This document shows positions 1 to 8,714 of a stretch of 64,000 nucleotides of DNA, piece after piece. How positions within the stretch are numbered: the first letter of the stretch is position 1; each line of letters begins with the position of its first letter. Made by a program: the position numbers and the translations under genes. This stretch comes from JANQEU01 sp965601455 (lineage in GTDB: Bacteria > Bacteroidota > Bacteroidia > Cytophagales > Cyclobacteriaceae), in contig OZ271831.1 in the NCBI GenBank assembly GCA_965601455.1, forward strand, positions 2,852,001-2,916,000, read 5' to 3'. The notes under the pieces were generated by a model that saw only the letters and a list, made by a program, of their open reading frames with translations, made no database searches and had not been told where the DNA came from.

Positions 1-1
1 G

Positions 2-472
2 GTTGGGCACTTACAGCGAAATAAGGTAAAATACCTGGCTCCATTCGTTTATATGATCCATAGTGTAGACTCGTTTAAGCTTTTGAAGGAAATCAATAAG
101 CAAGCAATCAAACACGACCGAGTGATTCCTGTTCTACTGCAGGTGCATATAGCTTCTGAGTCTTCGAAGTTTGGTTTCGATGAACAGGAGCTGTTCAAAA
201 TGATTCAATCAGATGAGTGTAGTCAGCTCAAAAATGTTAGAATTTCCGGCTTGATGGGAATGGCAACTTTTACGGAAGACCAGAAACAGATAGAAAAAGA
301 ATTTCAGTTGCTAAAACGTTTATTCGAGGAGACTCAAAAATTGCAACTTGACAACATGGAAATGACTGAATTGTCGATGGGAATGTCTGGTGATTTCCAA
401 ATTGCCCTTGAGTGTGGATCAACGATGATCCGAATCGGAACTGATATTTTTGGTGCTAGAAACTATGGGTAA
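2..472 (+). CDS. YggS-family PLP homeostasis protein (3' part)
   Basis: Partial gene; the frame is already open at base 2, so the N-terminus and the PLP-binding lysine lie outside the window. The visible part carries family landmarks: GHLQRNKVKYL at the very start, MIHSVDS, a QVHIASESSKFGF block (family form QVN-S-E-SK-G), ISGLMGMA, SMGMSGDF and RIGTDIFG at the C-terminus. YggS/YBL036C proteins are cytoplasmic fold-III PLP carriers that buffer free pyridoxal phosphate and affect amino-acid and keto-acid balance; no catalytic turnover is established. The ATG at 53 is internal: the conserved GHLQ motif lies upstream of it in the same frame. It converges on the DUF1573 gene. Confidence 0.93.
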   Translation, partial: VGHLQRNKVKYLAPFVYMIHSVDSFKLLKEINKQAIKHDRVIPVLLQVHIASESSKFGFDEQELFKMIQSDECSQLKNVRISGLMGMATFTEDQKQIEKEFQLLKRLFEETQKLQLDNMEMTELSMGMSGDFQIALECGSTMIRIGTDIFGARNYG

Positions 473-477
473 TTGCT

Positions 478-891
478 TTAACCACCAGCTTCTTTCATCA
501 TCACATTTGTTTCAATACTTATTCTCTCTCTTTGATTGATGGCATTTGAGACAATGGTAATTACCTTGTTTTGAACCCCTATTTTACCGCGGCTATTGAA
601 CTTCACCGTTATAGAAGAAGATTCTCCCGGAGGCACCGGCTGTTTTGGCCACATTGGTGCCGTACATCCGCAAGTGGTTAAGACATTGGCAAGGACCAAC
701 GGTTGATTGCCAGTGTTCGTGAAGGCAAATACGTGTTCTACTACCTGGCCTTGAACAATGTCACCAAAATCATGTGCTTTTTCTTCAAAAGTAATTTTAG
801 GACCGTCTTGAGGCTTTTCAAAAACAGGAGCATCCTGCGCGACCCCAACAAACCCTGCAAACAAGAAAAATGTGAAAACGATCTTTTTCAT
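478..891 (-). CDS. DUF1573 domain exported protein
   Basis: 137-residue protein with a signal peptide (about residues 1-18, ending VGVAQ) and one DUF1573 domain covering most of the rest. The hallmark TTCGCTAP motif is present, with Cys74 and Cys76. The family is abundant in Bacteroidota, adopts an Ig-like ASPM/SPD-2/Hydin-type fold and is expected in the periplasm or on the surface; its function is not established. It is transcribed alone, divergently from the Nudix gene. The intergenic region holds a perfect 12-base palindrome at 918-929. Confidence 0.85.
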   Translation of the reverse strand: MKKIVFTFFLFAGFVGVAQDAPVFEKPQDGPKITFEEKAHDFGDIVQGQVVEHVFAFTNTGNQPLVLANVLTTCGCTAPMWPKQPVPPGESSSITVKFNSRGKIGVQNKVITIVSNAINQRERISIETNVMMKEAGG

Positions 892-917
892 AGTACCAAT
901 ATAGCTATATCTTCAAC

Positions 918-929
918 GGTAAATTTACC
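918..929. promoter_or_regulatory. 12-base perfect palindrome between divergent genes
   Basis: GGTAAATTTACC, a perfect palindrome in the 67-base gap between the DUF1573 gene (minus) and the Nudix gene (plus). Position and symmetry suit a dimeric repressor site, but no regulator is known and the AT-rich core could be chance. Confidence 0.3.
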
Positions 930-958
930 AATTTCGTTTGTCTTTACCGTGAAACTCC

Positions 959-1444
959 ATGACGACGAGTGTTAAATCCACCTACAAAAAGTCTACAAGG
1001 GTCCGTGTATGTGGTCTCCTGATAAGGGATAATGCGTTACTCCTGGTTAAACATCTTGGCTTGGGGCCCAAGGGTTACGCATGGTTACCCCCGGGAGGTG
1101 GAGTAGAGTTTGAAGAATCTGTTGAGGAAGGTTTAATCCGGGAATTCCGGGAAGAAACTCATCTTACTGTTTCCGTGGGTGAGTTTTTATTTGTCAATGA
1201 ATATCGTGATCAAAACTTTCATTCGGTTGAGCTCTTTTTCAAGGTAAACTATGTTTCCGGTGATCTTCAAAAAGGCAGTGATCCTGAGTACGATCAGCAA
1301 ATCATTTCAGAGGTCGCGTTTCTTCCGTGGCAAACAATTACAGATATCGATCCACGAAGAAAACACAACATATTCTCCAAATGTCCTCGATCCTATGAAA
1401 TACTTAGTCTAAGAGGTTTTTACGAATTTGCTAATATTTGGTAA
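959..1444 (+). CDS. Nudix hydrolase
   Basis: 161-residue single-domain Nudix protein. The Nudix box runs from about Gly47 to Leu69: Gly47, Glu53, Arg61-Glu62 and Glu65-Glu66 match GX5EX7REUXEEXGU, but the last glycine is His68. The REXXEE metal-binding core is intact, so hydrolysis of a nucleoside diphosphate linked to another moiety is likely; the substrate cannot be read from the sequence. It stands alone, starting 67 bases from the divergent DUF1573 gene, and is followed at 1500 by an unrelated small membrane protein. The Nudix assignment is firm; the substrate is unknown. Confidence 0.88.
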   Translation: MTTSVKSTYKKSTRVRVCGLLIRDNALLLVKHLGLGPKGYAWLPPGGGVEFEESVEEGLIREFREETHLTVSVGEFLFVNEYRDQNFHSVELFFKVNYVSGDLQKGSDPEYDQQIISEVAFLPWQTITDIDPRRKHNIFSKCPRSYEILSLRGFYEFANIW

Positions 1445-1499
1445 AATCCATTTTAGTTCTATGTATCAAAATCATTATTATTGCAGAAATTGATAAGAG

Positions 1500-2087
1500 A
1501 TGACCAAGACCAAAATTTTCACCATCGTTTTTGCCATCACCTCCATAGGATTGGCCTATTACCTATTCTACTCTATTAATTCCAGTATCCAGGAAACGAA
1601 AAGAATTGCCAGGATGGAGAAAGCCATCATCGATCAATTAATGCTAATTCGCGATGCAGAGATAGCTTACAAGGCGGTAAACGGTTCCTACATAGCAAAT
1701 TGGGACACTTTGGTGGCATTCGTTGATACGGGGTCATTCTACATAGTTGAACGTACAGAGACTATCATCACACTCGATTACGGTGCCGATAGCACATATG
1801 TCGAAGTCGATACTCTTGGTACTGTTGCTGTTGTTGATTCCATATTCAGCACCCTCCCTAATTTTGATCCCCAAACCCTTCCGTATGTTCCTGGAATTGA
1901 CCCTCCTACGAAATTCAACGTCTGGGCAGACAAAATACCGAAAGCGGGACTTCTTGTAGACGCAATAGAGGTTTGGAATCCTTCTCCCGTTGACCCGCAA
2001 AGATCTGAAGACAGTGAGTTCAACACAAAGAAGCCACTAAGGTTTGGTTCGCGTACCAGTATTACCACTGGTGGAAATTGGGAATAA
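1500..2087 (+). CDS. Membrane-anchored hypothetical protein
   Basis: 195 residues. One N-terminal transmembrane segment (about residues 7-26) is followed by a helix that probably forms a coiled coil (QETKRIARMEKAIIDQL), then an extracytoplasmic domain. The AEIAYKAVNGSY stretch resembles the region after the N-terminal helix in pilin/pseudopilin-like proteins, but no prepilin cleavage motif is visible. It lies 6 bases upstream of the DUF3822 gene and is probably cotranscribed with DUF3822 and coaD. No function can be assigned. Confidence 0.75.
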   Translation: MTKTKIFTIVFAITSIGLAYYLFYSINSSIQETKRIARMEKAIIDQLMLIRDAEIAYKAVNGSYIANWDTLVAFVDTGSFYIVERTETIITLDYGADSTYVEVDTLGTVAVVDSIFSTLPNFDPQTLPYVPGIDPPTKFNVWADKIPKAGLLVDAIEVWNPSPVDPQRSEDSEFNTKKPLRFGSRTSITTGGNWE

Positions 2088-2093
2088 AAATTA

Positions 2094-2987
2094 ATGGCAT
2101 CTCCTGCACCCAAGAAAAAATTTCGTCGGGTTAAGCGTGTAAAGAGCAACACGTTTAATGTAGACGACCTGCACGACTATACACTCTCGTTGATGGTGGG
2201 AATCAGGGATTTCCAGGTTTGTGTCTCGAACGGTTCCGATGACATCTTGTTCCTGGAAGACTTCAAGCTGGATGGAGTTAGAACCATTAACGAAAGACTA
2301 CACGTGTTGCAAGAGATTTGGGACGACCATCATTTTTTAAAAGCAGGGTTTTGGAAGTCCATTAAGCTTGGACTTAAGTCTCATAAATATACCCTGGTCC
2401 CACGGGCACAATTTATGCCAGAATCTCAAATGGACTACATCTCCGTTAATAGTGAGATCAAACACAAAATGGAACAGGTTTTCCATTATCAGCACTCTGA
2501 ATCCGATGCTGTTAACGTCTTCGCTGCAGATGCCAAACTTGTGAAATGGATACAATCAGTCTACAAGTCTAAGAAGGTAGAGATCATTCACCAGGGATCC
2601 GCTTTTATTGAAGGAGTTGTACGGGAATTTGGTGATAGTAAAGTACCCATGGTTCATGGATTAATCGATCGAGGAGTTCTGCATATTGTAGTTGCTGCCA
2701 ACAACCAGTTGATCTATTATAACCAGTTTGCCGCCAGGAAGGGTGAAGAAATACTTAAGTACACCATGTTGGTGTTCAAATCATTGGAATTAAGCCAAAA
2801 GTCAACTGTTTTGAAACTTTGGGGAAGTTTTAAGATCGATACTCCTCATCTTGATATGTTGAAGAAGTATATACGGCGAGTTGAAATGGGTCCTCGACCC
2901 TCCCCTGTGAATTTCAAATTCCATCAGTTTGACGATATAAGTGAACATCAGTATTTTGATTTGTACAACGTCCCTCTTTGCAACTGA
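2094..2987 (+). CDS. DUF3822 family protein
   Basis: 297-residue cytoplasmic protein of the DUF3822 family, which is largely restricted to Bacteroidota and commonly found next to coaD. The N-terminus is basic (PKKKFRRVKRVK) and is followed by two similar alpha/beta halves reminiscent of an actin/ASKHA-like fold (the fold is family-level inference). Its TGA overlaps the coaD ATG in a TGATG arrangement, pointing to translational coupling with CoaD. No catalytic motif is obvious, and the role is unknown. Confidence 0.8.
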   Translation: MASPAPKKKFRRVKRVKSNTFNVDDLHDYTLSLMVGIRDFQVCVSNGSDDILFLEDFKLDGVRTINERLHVLQEIWDDHHFLKAGFWKSIKLGLKSHKYTLVPRAQFMPESQMDYISVNSEIKHKMEQVFHYQHSESDAVNVFAADAKLVKWIQSVYKSKKVEIIHQGSAFIEGVVREFGDSKVPMVHGLIDRGVLHIVVAANNQLIYYNQFAARKGEEILKYTMLVFKSLELSQKSTVLKLWGSFKIDTPHLDMLKKYIRRVEMGPRPSPVNFKFHQFDDISEHQYFDLYNVPLCN

Positions 2988-3439
2988 TGGCCAAAACTGC
3001 CATTTTCCCTGGTTCATTCGACCCGTTCACAAGAGGTCATGAGGATATCGTATTAAGAGCACTGAATATTTTCGACAAGGTGGTAATTGCCATCGGTCAT
3101 AATTCCAATAAGAAAAGATACTTTCCCCTGGAATACATGGTCGATTGCATTGAAAAAGCTTTCACCAAAACTGATAATATCGAGGTGATCGTTTATGACG
3201 AACTGACAGCGGATATCGCTAAAAAGTACGATGCCAAGTATCTGGTAAGGGGATTGCGAAACACTACAGACTTTGAGTACGAAAACTCAATATCACAAAT
3301 CAACCGATATCTCAATGTAGATCTGGAAACGATTTTTCTTATTACCGCACCGGACTTAGCACCTATCAGCTCCTCCATTATTAGGGAAGTACACCGCTAC
3401 GGAGGTGACGTCTCCCCTTTTCTACCCTACGAACTTTAG
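2987..3439 (+). CDS. coaD: Pantetheine-phosphate adenylyltransferase
   Basis: Transfers AMP from ATP to 4'-phosphopantetheine, giving dephospho-CoA in coenzyme A synthesis (cytoplasm). 150 residues, normal for CoaD. FPGSFDPFTRGH near the N-terminus contains the nucleotidyltransferase T/HxGH motif (residues 15-18), and SSSIIREV near the C-terminus is the second signature. I start it at the ATG at 2987, which overlaps the upstream TGA; an in-frame TTG nine bases earlier would add three residues unlike the family. It abuts the convergent Nudix gene with no spacer. Confidence 0.95.
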   Translation: MAKTAIFPGSFDPFTRGHEDIVLRALNIFDKVVIAIGHNSNKKRYFPLEYMVDCIEKAFTKTDNIEVIVYDELTADIAKKYDAKYLVRGLRNTTDFEYENSISQINRYLNVDLETIFLITAPDLAPISSSIIREVHRYGGDVSPFLPYEL

Positions 3440-4120
3440 TTATACTCTCTCTTTCAGTTCCTTGTGGTAATCTTGCATTACTGACCGAATAGAGCGCCAT
3501 GAATCGTACAATGCCACCCGTATTTCTGTGAGGTTCATCCATTTGACCACATCGATCTTTTCATCGACCTGTGGAGCCATATCCGAATCATCTTCACATC
3601 GCATCACGTACCAATGCGTCTTCTTTAATACGTATTTTCTATTTCGAATATAGGTGTGCCAAGTATGGCCAATTTTATACTTCAAATCTACCTTGACTCC
3701 CGTCTCTTCCTCAACTTCCCTAATCGCGCATTGTTCAGGTGTTTCTCCTTTTTCTAATTTCCCTTTTGGGATATCCCACCTGCCAATCCGATAGATAAGA
3801 AGGTTTAAGGATCCTTTCTCAACGACCCCTCCTGCTGCTTCCACCACCTTGAATTTGGTCTTAAGGTAATTGATAAGACCCCTTTTATTATCCGAAACAA
3901 AAGTAACTGAGTCTACACCCTCCAGTTTCTCCTTGGTCATTAGATGTAACAATCGATCGACGGACTCCGGCATAGCGTCCACAATCAGAACATCATCAAA
4001 CATTTTTTTAGGAACGATTTTGTGGATTTTGGCGTCAATCGTAACTGTATAGTAACCTATATCCGAGATCTTACTCGGACTAACTATGTATACTGGAATA
4101 TCGTTGATAAATATTCGCAC
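3440..4120 (-). CDS. Nudix hydrolase with N-terminal extension
   Basis: 226 residues. An uncharacterised N-terminal alpha/beta region (about 1-90) precedes a Nudix domain. The Nudix box is canonical: Gly120, Glu126, Arg134-Glu135, Glu137-Glu139, Gly141. Proteins of this two-part layout are common next to pyrE in Bacteroidota, and here the gene is divergent from pyrE across an 85-base gap. The substrate is unknown; RIGRWDIPKGKLEKGE is typical of Nudix enzymes acting on nucleotides or diphosphoinositol-like compounds. Its stop codon directly abuts the coaD stop. Confidence 0.88.
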   Translation of the reverse strand: MRIFINDIPVYIVSPSKISDIGYYTVTIDAKIHKIVPKKMFDDVLIVDAMPESVDRLLHLMTKEKLEGVDSVTFVSDNKRGLINYLKTKFKVVEAAGGVVEKGSLNLLIYRIGRWDIPKGKLEKGETPEQCAIREVEEETGVKVDLKYKIGHTWHTYIRNRKYVLKKTHWYVMRCEDDSDMAPQVDEKIDVVKWMNLTEIRVALYDSWRSIRSVMQDYHKELKERV

Positions 4121-4205
4121 CTTTAGACAGGTAATCTTTGTAATAATCCGATTATACAGTCACAAATGCAACTGATGTGATTAAATATATGGTTAATTTT
4201 TCGGC

Positions 4206-4856
4206 ATGATTTACGAATGTTTTGACGAAGAGACCGGTCAGCAGATTGCGAAAGACTTATTATCGATAGAAGCTATAAAACTCAGGCCAACTGATCCATT
4301 TACATGGGCATCGGGTTGGAAAAGTCCCATCTACTGTGATAACCGGTTGAGCTTGTCCTTTCCTGAAATTCGTTCAGGTATCAAAAGCCATTTTTCAAAG
4401 CTGGTTACAGAAAAATTCCCTGACTGTGAAGCGATAGCCGGTGTAGCTACTGCTGGTATTCCCCAGGGTGCCCTGGTCGCAGATGCGCTAGGGTTACCAT
4501 TCATTTACGTTCGATCTAAATCCAAGGGCCATGGATTGACCAACCAAATTGAAGGAAAGATAAATGAGGGCCAAAAGGTCGTCGTACTGGAAGACCTTGT
4601 GTCGACTGGTGGTAGTAGTCTTGCGGCCGTAGCATCTCTAAGGGAACAGAAAATTAAGGTAATGGGCATGGTATCCATTTTCACTTACGGATTTCCCATT
4701 AGTCGTACAAATTTTGAGAATGCCGAAGTAGATCTCTTTTTCTTAAGTGAGTATTCAATTTTGATCAGTCAGGCAATACACCAAGGATTGGTCAAACCGG
4801 AAATGATGGAAACACTGAATAAATGGAGAGACCATCCCGAAAGTTGGGAAGGTTAG
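4206..4856 (+). CDS. pyrE: Orotate phosphoribosyltransferase
   Basis: Converts orotate plus PRPP to orotidine 5'-phosphate in de novo pyrimidine synthesis. 216 residues, the usual length. The PRPP loop lies at about residues 125-138 (VVVLEDLVSTGGSS), and KSPIYCDNR near residue 39 plus the KSKGHG loop near 105-110 are OPRTase-specific. It is monocistronic, divergent from a Nudix gene, and overlaps the convergent TIGR02757 gene by four bases at the 3' ends. Confidence 0.95.
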   Translation: MIYECFDEETGQQIAKDLLSIEAIKLRPTDPFTWASGWKSPIYCDNRLSLSFPEIRSGIKSHFSKLVTEKFPDCEAIAGVATAGIPQGALVADALGLPFIYVRSKSKGHGLTNQIEGKINEGQKVVVLEDLVSTGGSSLAAVASLREQKIKVMGMVSIFTYGFPISRTNFENAEVDLFFLSEYSILISQAIHQGLVKPEMMETLNKWRDHPESWEG

Positions 4857-5626
4857 TACTTCTCGATTATTCCCAGCCCAAAAAGTGCGAAATCGTACTT
4901 CACCGGGTCATCAGGATCCATTGCATGAAGCCTACTGGTTAACTCAATTGCAGTTTGCCAGTCTGTCTGTTTACGAGAAATCAAGCCTAGTTTTCGTGCT
5001 ACCCGATCGACGTGAAGATCACAAGGGCAGATCAGCTGTGAGGGGGAAATCCTCTTCCAAATACCGAAATCAACACCTCGATCATCTGAGCGAACCATCC
5101 ACCTAAGGAACATATTCAAACGCTTACAAGCAGATTTTCTAAGTGGATTCTGAATGTGTTTTTTAGTACGTGCGGGAAAATCTGGTAACGAAAAAAAGAG
5201 TTCGTTAAAGGCTATTAATGAGTCTCCTATATTTTCCTTTTGTTTTAATCCAGGTACAGCAAAAGCTTCTTCCAACGATTCATGGTTTTTGTAAAACCAT
5301 GAGAGCCAGTGAATGAAATAAAGCGTATCTGTCGCGTTGAACGTACGATGCTTGAAATCTAAAAAAGGTTTTAAATCGTCTTCGCGATGGTTCAATAGAA
5401 AATCATGAGGAGCGTTATCCATGTAGCCAAGCAACTCAATACACTTATTGATGATAGTTTTTCGCTGCCCCCAAGCCAAAACTGCAGCAAATAGTCCTGA
5501 TATCTCAATATCCTGCTTATTGCTAAATCGATGAGGTATGGATATCGGATCCTCTGAAATGAAATCAGTATTGTTATATCGATCTACTTTTTGATCGAGA
5601 AACTCTCTAAGCTGCGAAGAATTCAA
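4853..5626 (-). CDS. TIGR02757 family protein
   Basis: 257-residue protein matching the TIGR02757 (DUF2400) family. It has the characteristic FAAVLAWGQRKTI block and a C-terminal CPCDLHVDRVARKLGL motif; the latter resembles the end of helix-hairpin-helix DNA glycosylase domains and supports a distant HhH-GPD relationship. The family is common in Bacteroidota but uncharacterised. It lies three bases downstream of the LysM gene and is probably cotranscribed with it. A nucleic-acid role is speculation. Confidence 0.82.
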   Translation of the reverse strand: MNSSQLREFLDQKVDRYNNTDFISEDPISIPHRFSNKQDIEISGLFAAVLAWGQRKTIINKCIELLGYMDNAPHDFLLNHREDDLKPFLDFKHRTFNATDTLYFIHWLSWFYKNHESLEEAFAVPGLKQKENIGDSLIAFNELFFSLPDFPARTKKHIQNPLRKSACKRLNMFLRWMVRSDDRGVDFGIWKRISPSQLICPCDLHVDRVARKLGLISRKQTDWQTAIELTSRLHAMDPDDPVKYDFALFGLGIIEKY

Positions 5627-5629
5627 AAG

Positions 5630-6610
5630 TTAATCCCGGAAGTAATTGATTTCAACCAGGGCCTTGTCATCCACAATTCCGAGACGATCAAAAGCTATCG
5701 GTGTTAACCGGACCATCACGTTGTCATTAAGGCCTGTATCCGGAAGTTTTCCTACCACTCTCACATAGATCGTTTTATTGTTCATCAGGTTCTTGACCTG
5801 CATTACAGACCCCATTCGCAAATTTCGGTGAAGAGCCAAATACTTGTCCGTTTCAATTTGTGTATCAATCTTTCGGGCTACACCTTCCTCGAAGACTTCG
5901 GTAATACCACCCTCTCCCTTGGATCTCATTTTTGATCCGTATCGAGTGGTTTTGTACCCGTCCAGTTTGGTGACCTTTGCCAGGCTATCTTCATCGATTT
6001 CAAAGGGTAGACTTAATTTCTGACCTATTTCAAGATCCTCTGAAGCAAGACCATTCCACTTTTTGATGCTATCCGTAGTGGTGTTGAATTTGTCAGCTAT
6101 TGATTCAATCGTCTCTCCGGTTTGAACGTAATGATCATAATTTGGAACAGGCTCCTCACTGTCAACTTCTGCAACTGTTTTAATCTCGTCATTGGATACC
6201 TCCTTACCTTCGATAATCAACTCCTGGCCCACGGAGATTGCATTTGAACGTAAACGATTCCAGCGGCGAATATCCTCAACTGATACGCCGTATCTTCTAG
6301 AGATGGAATAAAGGCTTTCCCCTTGCCTAACAGTGTGTGTTTTTCCTTCAATTTCAAAACTGCCGTAAGGTATTTCCAGAAACTGTCCGATCTTGATATC
6401 GTTGTCAATTAACCTATTGATTCTTGAGATATCCCGGGGATCAACATCGTATCTCTTCGCGAGAGAGTAAACCGTTTCTCCTGGATCTACCTGATGAATA
6501 ATAAATTGATTTCCACGCTTAGTTTCAAGTCTAATTGAGTCCCATTCATGGGCGAAGCCAGTAATTGATAGAAGTAGAAAAACAGTTAATGGTAGATACT
6601 TACATTTCAT
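5630..6610 (-). CDS. Exported triple-LysM protein with RlpA-like C-terminal domain
   Basis: 326 residues with a signal peptide (about 1-20, ending GFAHE). Three LysM peptidoglycan-binding repeats follow, at about 36-80, 90-135 and 158-203, each with the GET/GES-(V/L/I)YSIA...IGQ.L pattern. A C-terminal domain (about 218-326, starting KTTRYGSKM) resembles the double-psi beta-barrel of RlpA. Likely periplasmic or outer-membrane peptidoglycan binding, possibly lytic; the RlpA catalytic aspartate cannot be assigned with confidence. The start overlaps the end of the DUF4905 gene by 11 bases, so the two are probably one transcript. Confidence 0.85.
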   Translation of the reverse strand: MKCKYLPLTVFLLLSITGFAHEWDSIRLETKRGNQFIIHQVDPGETVYSLAKRYDVDPRDISRINRLIDNDIKIGQFLEIPYGSFEIEGKTHTVRQGESLYSISRRYGVSVEDIRRWNRLRSNAISVGQELIIEGKEVSNDEIKTVAEVDSEEPVPNYDHYVQTGETIESIADKFNTTTDSIKKWNGLASEDLEIGQKLSLPFEIDEDSLAKVTKLDGYKTTRYGSKMRSKGEGGITEVFEEGVARKIDTQIETDKYLALHRNLRMGSVMQVKNLMNNKTIYVRVVGKLPDTGLNDNVMVRLTPIAFDRLGIVDDKALVEINYFRD

Positions 6611-7343
6611 ATAAAACTAGCTTATTTCGATTCTCGACAAATATCAATCGATCCTGAAAAGTAATAAAACTTTCCAACGCCAATCCCCTCATTTTGGTGT
6701 CGATACATCGATGAATTTGTGTTTGACCTTTTTTGATCCAACAAAGATACCGATCAAATAGCGTACCGGATTTCACATAATAGGTAAAGCAGATCGTATC
6801 ATCCAATTCCAGATACTCTGCTCCCAGTGCTGCCTGATGATTAAATCTTTGTACATACTTGGACACAATTGAAAAGGATTCTTCATCTGCGGGAAAGTAT
6901 ATCGGAGACAACACTTTGGGCAGGGAGATATCTGCATTCCCAAAGGGTATTTTCGTAGGCCTCATTTCTCCCTGCTGACTAATTGTCCCAATTAGGTGAC
7001 CTGGTTCCTGTGCATCCAGCAGGAAATCGGATATTTCGCTTATGACTCCATGGTTTTGGGTATTAATTATCGTGAGATTACCTGGTCCTGGATTTTGTTG
7101 GTCTTCAAAAGCATGATAAGCCAGGTAGTCACCAGATACAGCCAGTACAGAGGTCCACCATGTAACTTGCTTAGGCATCCACATTTTGACTATTTCTCCG
7201 GAAATCATATCTAGACTCAACCAATGCTGGATTAGTTCTTTTTCTTCTCTTATCTCCAGGAAAATTGAATTCTGGTTGGGTATTAACCGCCAGATAAATC
7301 CATCGAATTCTTCTTCAAACCAAGGGTTACTCGCCTTTTCCAA
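6600..7343 (-). CDS. DUF4905 family protein
   Basis: 247 residues, no signal peptide or membrane segment. Repeated hydrophobic beta-strand segments (FIWRLIPNQNSIFLEIRE, WWTSVLAVSGDYLAYHAF and others) suggest a beta-propeller-like fold. It resembles the Bacteroidota DUF4905 family, recognised by the GFIWRL and WWT motifs rather than by a catalytic signature. First gene of a probable operon with the LysM and TIGR02757 genes. Function unknown. Confidence 0.65.
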   Translation of the reverse strand: MEKASNPWFEEEFDGFIWRLIPNQNSIFLEIREEKELIQHWLSLDMISGEIVKMWMPKQVTWWTSVLAVSGDYLAYHAFEDQQNPGPGNLTIINTQNHGVISEISDFLLDAQEPGHLIGTISQQGEMRPTKIPFGNADISLPKVLSPIYFPADEESFSIVSKYVQRFNHQAALGAEYLELDDTICFTYYVKSGTLFDRYLCWIKKGQTQIHRCIDTKMRGLALESFITFQDRLIFVENRNKLVLYEM

Positions 7344-7353
7344 CCTATTAAAC

Positions 7354-7361
7354 TAATTTTG
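7354..7361 (+). promoter_or_regulatory. Bacteroidota -7 promoter element for nfeD
   Basis: TAATTTTG is an exact match to TAnnTTTG, 21 bases before the NfeD ATG. The upstream -33 TTG is not clear. Confidence 0.45.
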
Positions 7362-7382
7362 GTACAATTGCATTTAGATAGT

Positions 7383-8714
7383 ATGAGAAGTCATTTTTTA
7401 GCATTCCTGCTCGTTATTGGATTTAGTAGTCTCGCGGATACAACTACCCTCAAGGTTTTACATCTAAAAGTACAGGATAATATTGATCCCCGTACTAATA
7501 GGTACACTGAACTTGGGCTGGATTACGCAAAAGAAATTGATGCAGACCTCGTAATCCTGGAATTAGATACCTATGGTGGAGCATTGAATGACGCTGATGA
7601 AATAAGGACCCGAATTTTGGATTTTGACCGGCCCATATATGCTTTCATCAATAAGGATGCGGCATCTGCCGGCGCTCTCATTTCTATTGCATGCGACAGC
7701 ATCTATATGACCAGTGGTTCCAGTATTGGTGCCGCTACCGTGGTTAGCGGGGATGGAGCTGCGGCACCTGATAAATACCAATCATATATGCGGTCAATCA
7801 TGCGATCAACGGCCGAAGCAAAGGGACGGGATCCGAAAATGGCAGAAGCCATGGTTGATGAGGATATCGACCTGGATAGTATTTCGACCGAGGGAAAAGT
7901 CTTAACCTTATCTGTCTCAGAAGCGATACGATATGGTTTTTGCGAGGGCCAGGTGGAAAGTGTTGAAGAGCTTCTAGAAAATCAAGGTGTGGAAGATTAT
8001 GAGTTAGTGCCTTTTGAATTGGACTCAAGTGAAAGAGTGATTTCCCTTTTCTTAAATCCTTTTGTAAGTGGGATTCTCATCTTGATCATCATTGGGGGTA
8101 TCTACTTTGAGCTTCAAACTCCCGGAGTTGGTTTTCCAATAATCGCGGCTTTTATAGCGGCAATACTGTACTTCATCCCCTATTATCTCAATGGTCTGGC
8201 AGAAAACTGGGAAATCGCAATGTTTGTCGTTGGAGTGCTACTTCTCGCTGCCGAAATATTTGTGATACCCGGGTTCGGGATTGCAGGTGTACTTGGTATT
8301 CTTACGACCATGGGAGCATTAATCCTGGTCATGCTGAATAATGACTTTTTCAATTTCGACCTTGTTGATCCTTATGAAATTTTTAAAGCAGTGGCCACCA
8401 CGTTGACTGCACTGACCTCATCAGTAATTTTGATGTTCCTGGGTGGTGTACGACTGGCTAACAGTAAGGTGTTCAATCGAATTGCTCTTCAGGAAACACA
8501 AGAAAAAGATCAGGGCTATACATCAAGTTTCTACAAAAATGACCTGATGGGTAAAGAAGGTGAAGCATATACCAACCTTCGTCCCAGCGGTAAAATCACG
8601 ATTGAAGGAGAAATCTATGACGCTTTCACCAGAGGGGACTACATTTCTCAAGGCACAAAAGTGGTGGTCATTTCTACTGAAGGTACCTCCCTGAAAGTGA
8701 AACAATCTCAATGA
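7383..8714 (+). CDS. NfeD family membrane serine protease
   Basis: 443 residues from the ATG at 7383. That start begins directly with a signal peptide (MRSHFLAFLLVIGFSS); a TTG 24 bases upstream is less likely. An N-terminal ClpP/Sppa-like protease domain spans about 25-215: the AASAGALISIA segment carries the nucleophile serine and the SIGAATVV segment follows. Four to five transmembrane helices (about 225-350) and a C-terminal OB-fold NfeD domain (about 375-443) complete the long NfeD architecture. Long NfeD proteins act in membrane protein quality control, usually with stomatin/SPFH partners; none is adjacent. It overlaps kdsB by four bases (ATGA). Confidence 0.9.
   Translation: MRSHFLAFLLVIGFSSLADTTTLKVLHLKVQDNIDPRTNRYTELGLDYAKEIDADLVILELDTYGGALNDADEIRTRILDFDRPIYAFINKDAASAGALISIACDSIYMTSGSSIGAATVVSGDGAAAPDKYQSYMRSIMRSTAEAKGRDPKMAEAMVDEDIDLDSISTEGKVLTLSVSEAIRYGFCEGQVESVEELLENQGVEDYELVPFELDSSERVISLFLNPFVSGILILIIIGGIYFELQTPGVGFPIIAAFIAAILYFIPYYLNGLAENWEIAMFVVGVLLLAAEIFVIPGFGIAGVLGILTTMGALILVMLNNDFFNFDLVDPYEIFKAVATTLTALTSSVILMFLGGVRLANSKVFNRIALQETQEKDQGYTSSFYKNDLMGKEGEAYTNLRPSGKITIEGEIYDAFTRGDYISQGTKVVVISTEGTSLKVKQSQ

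Noticed and set aside
4141..4190. TCACA/TGTGA pair upstream of pyrE as a Crp/Fnr site
   Set aside because: The arms point outward (everted) with an 11-base spacer, unlike the TGTGA-N6-TCACA site found at 38535-38550.
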